Assembly: GCA_020746835.1 (NCBI GenBank)
Contig: JAGPNK010000009.1
Span: 62,001-126,000, forward strand
DNA length: 64,000 nt
Direction: 5' to 3'
Source: Stachybotrys elegans
Lineage: Eukaryota; Ascomycota; Sordariomycetes; Hypocreales; Stachybotryaceae
The translations under genes and the position numbers were made by a program. This document shows, piece after piece, positions 61,252 to 64,000 of this stretch. The notes under the pieces were generated by a model. The model saw only the letters and a list, made by a program, of their open reading frames with translations, had not been told where the DNA came from and did not search any database. The first letter of the stretch is position 1; every line of letters begins with the position of its first letter.

Positions 61252-64000
61252 ATGAAGGACATGGGCATTTTGGGTTCTTCTCCCACCTTGCTCGGCTTTC
61301 TCTTTTCCTTTGTGCCGTATGCCAAAGTCTCTACTCAACGGTCTAGACTCGGCACCTCTGCTTTTGCCGATGAGGACTGCTTCTCGGCAACACACTCGTT
61401 TTCGCCACTGGGCCACTCGCAGGCCATTCGTTCGCTTACCATGCCTGCGCCAACGCATTCACGCTCGCTTGACTCTCACCGGCGCATGGGGAGGGAGGGA
61501 GACTTGTACATACTGTGGATTGGTGTATAGAAAGGGGGGGTTTGGCCTGTACATACATACACACGTACATACTTACATACCACGTACATAGCTTACAGGG
61601 AAGGCATTCGCTTCCAGATACAAAGCCATCACAGCGATTCAGCTTTCACATGCATGAAATATTGATTGCCCCTTCGGCCATGAGGTGTCGTGCTTCGGGG
61701 AACATGCCCCAGATTGCTTGCATGAGGTGCATCAAGGGAGATTTTACCACATCAGGCATGACGCCCGTCTGCGTGGTCAGCAACACCCAGCTGAAAAGTC
61801 CAGGACCAACTGGGACAAGACCCGAAGACAAGAGACGGTTGATGAACATGCATGCAGTAGTCAAGTTGGGAGCGGGTGACAGGTCTTGTAAAGAGGTGTG
61901 TGTAAGCAGGAGGACTATGATTGGTGGGCCGCTTGTATATGGACGGAGACGGACGGACAGGAGAGGAGCAGCGCAATAGGTAAAGGCGGAGTACTAGGGA
62001 AGGAGAGGAGAAGAGATGAGTGGAGAGGGGAGGGCGATGAGATTCTCGTGTTGATTGATGAGATGCATCGTGTGCTATTTCCAGCATACGCCATGAATGA
62101 GCGTATTCCCTGGCAAGCCCAAGCCTGGGGGGGCGCACGGGAGGGGCTGAAAAGGCCGCCTGCAGGTTTAGATGAACTTCATGCTTGCTTACCTCTTTAA
62201 CAGACAGACACCCTACCTCTAGTGGTGAAGGGGAGGACACGCGCGCATGTGAATGGATGTGTGGTGGTGCCTCGGTTTACGGAGTATGCCTGTGGCATTT
62301 CCCCTCCCCTGGATAAGGCAGGACATAGGGATGTAGGGCGGGCAGACAATTAGTAAGACGAGGAGGGAGTGCGCAGTTGGGAAGGTGAATCGCCCTCCGT
62401 GGCGGGACGAGCCCTGGGACGATCGGGCGGATCTAGTATGAAAAATGGAGGTCGCCATAGTCAATAATAGGCGCTGTCATATGGCCAACCGTTCCGGCTG
62501 TCAGCTGTTGCGCGAGCCCATCTGCCGACGAGACTAATAAGTCGATGCAATGGTTTAGTTTCTGCTGCTCATGCTTGTCTTTATTAATGGAGAGAAAATG
62601 TCCGAAATGAGGGCAGTTAGCGCAGAGAGAGAGAGAGAGAGAGCGAGAGAGGAGAGTTCGGGCGTCATCGCCGCCGCCGCAAAGTAACCCCGACTGTGTA
62701 CAAAGATGACTGCCACCAGCTTTGTTGCCAAGAGGCAGGCAGCAAGGGAGCAGCAAACTGGGGGATTGCTGTGGTGGTTGAGGAGGAGGAGGATCCATGA
62801 TGCATCCTCAACCCTTGCCGTCCCACTCCATGATGATCATCCATTAAGATGCCTGGAGGTCGCAGGGGGGCTTGCAGGGCAGCAGGTGGCTTGTGGGCTT
62901 TCGCTACAGGCCGTTGAGAGGGCGCTGGAATGGAGGATCCATAAGGTAGGTACCTTAGTACCTCGGCGACCTGAAAGGAGAACAGGGCTGCAGGGAGTCT
63001 CTTGGCCCAAGCTCGCAGCACCGTCTTGGCTGATTGGCTGTCCCATCCAGCAAGCCTATAGATCCGACATAAGCGTCTAGTGCTAGGTGGGTTTCGGGAA
63101 AGGCGCACAGCTCGGACAGAAACGTCGACGGGGGGGCACCTTATCGCTTCGGTTGATGGTACATACCGGGCAGCCTGGATGTGTATTGTGTACCTAGGGA
63201 GGCACGATTGTCCCCTTTGACAGGCAGGGCAGCGTGTGCACAATGCTGGGGTGTTGCAGACACGCAGGTAGTAGGCAGGTACTTCAAACTTGTAAGCTTG
63301 TGCTGTACCTCTTAACATTTACAGGTATGTACCTAGGTACTAGTCGTGCTGTAATTACAGGCTGGCATGCTGCAGCCAATCTACTTTGGTTCGTGCAGGA
63401 ACCCTCCATCCATTACCAGCTCATCACCATCTCCTCGCATACATCCATCCAAGCCTCACGGGGCACTGGCTGGCTGCCCGTCTCTCCGCCTCTCCGCCTC
63501 CCCGCCCGTCCGCACCAGTTTTCCCTCCATCATCACATTAGCGTTACTGTTAGCATTGGCTTCACCCATCGCCATGCCCCTCCTCCCTACGACGTGCATG
63601 GGTGAGATGGATCTTAATTCCTAGCCCCAAGTCCCACTGCCGCGATCTCGACTCTTCAAGACCTCTTCTGCCACTCGCGCCATCTCCCATCTTTCTCCTT
63701 CGACTCCCACTGCCGTTAACCCCCCTCCCCCCGCTCTCGGATTCTCCCTCCCTCCATCTGACATACGGGCTCTAGTCCCGCCTGTGGCTTCAGACCCGTC
63801 CCTCTTCTCATCTGCTGCGAGGATAAGTCGACGCAAGTACACGCCCAGCAACCGCCTTACGACTCTTCAATCGCCGCGCCCTGTTTCACCGTGTTTCACT
63901 GAGCCAGCATCCTTGTCCTTGTACATCACCACGCTCGTTAACATCAGCCATCGTCAATCAATCCGTTCATCCAACCCGTCTCGTCCGTTTTTGTCAAGGG
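61252..64000. other. 2.7-kb gene-poor right end
   Basis: No conserved gene recognised. Features: a GTACATAC-rich run (61549-61589), an AG microsatellite (62624-62643), ACCTAGGTA motifs (63192, 63330) and a C/T-rich leader-like region from 63440 to the edge. The last 500 bases may be the leader of a plus-strand gene that begins beyond the window. Confidence 0.55.
62624..62643 (+). repeat. AG dinucleotide microsatellite
   Basis: Ten AG units, followed by an interrupted purine run to about 62656. Intergenic. Confidence 0.9.

Overview
The window reads as nuclear DNA of a filamentous ascomycete, most likely a member of the Sordariomycetes and probably Hypocreales. Genes are compact, with short introns of about 50 to 120 bp carrying GTRAGT-type donors and CTAAC-like branch sites. 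They are interspersed on both strands without operons. The gene set is fungal: CLU/Tif31, a PSTAIRE Pho85-type kinase, Dml1, Sgf73, Zn2Cys6 and C2H2 regulators, GH16 and GH64 glucanases. One Fot1/pogo-like transposon carries CpA-to-TpA changes, the mark of repeat-induced point mutation (RIP). The genus is inference; no marker gene was compared.

Layout, left to right. 0.3-2.7 kb: a large uncharacterised fungal protein (minus). 3.3-7.4 kb: CLU protein (plus). 8.1-10.2 kb: FHA/forkhead transcription factor (minus). 11.6-13.7 kb: nuclear poly(A) polymerase (plus). 14.4-16.1 kb: Dml1/misato (minus), divergent from an AhpC/TSA-like thioredoxin-fold protein (16.7-17.4 kb, plus). 17.8-19.8 kb: a septin-like GTPase with a probable 1-base indel (minus), divergent from a Pho85-type CDK (20.7-21.8 kb). 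22.1-23.3 kb: tafazzin (minus), divergent from a NOSIP-like RING protein (23.9-25.2 kb). 25.3-26.3 kb: a peroxisomal-type adenine nucleotide carrier (minus). 26.9-28.5 kb: SAGA subunit Sgf73 (minus). 29.2-31.3 kb: a Zn2Cys6 regulator (minus). 33.05-34.90 kb: the degenerate transposon, sitting in the middle of an imperfect palindrome. 38.2-39.6 kb: a secreted GDSL/SGNH hydrolase (minus). 41.7-42.6 kb: a small disordered protein (plus). 44.3-48.0 kb: a Cdc25-type RasGEF (minus). 48-54 kb: a gene-poor stretch that probably includes the promoter of a C2H2/fungal_trans regulator (54.1-56.6 kb, plus). 58.2-59.4 kb: a GPI-type GH16 glucanase/transglycosylase. 60.1-61.25 kb: a GH64 beta-1,3-glucanase without a signal peptide. 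The last 2.7 kb has no recognisable gene.

Most genes are conserved housekeeping or signalling genes: mitochondrial maintenance (CLU, Dml1, tafazzin), mRNA 3' end formation (Pap), chromatin (Sgf73), nutrient and Ras signalling (Pho85, RasGEF) and cell-wall remodelling (GH16, GH64). They look like ordinary neighbours, not a biosynthetic cluster. The most unusual parts are the palindrome-nested, RIP-inactivated transposon and its gene-poor flank (31.3-38.2 kb), the frameshifted septin-like gene, several alternative C-termini set by terminal introns, and recurring TACCTAGGTA and TACGGAGTA motifs limited to intergenic DNA. I did not find a convincing undescribed multi-gene system. All exon borders were inferred by eye from splice signals and reading-frame continuity.
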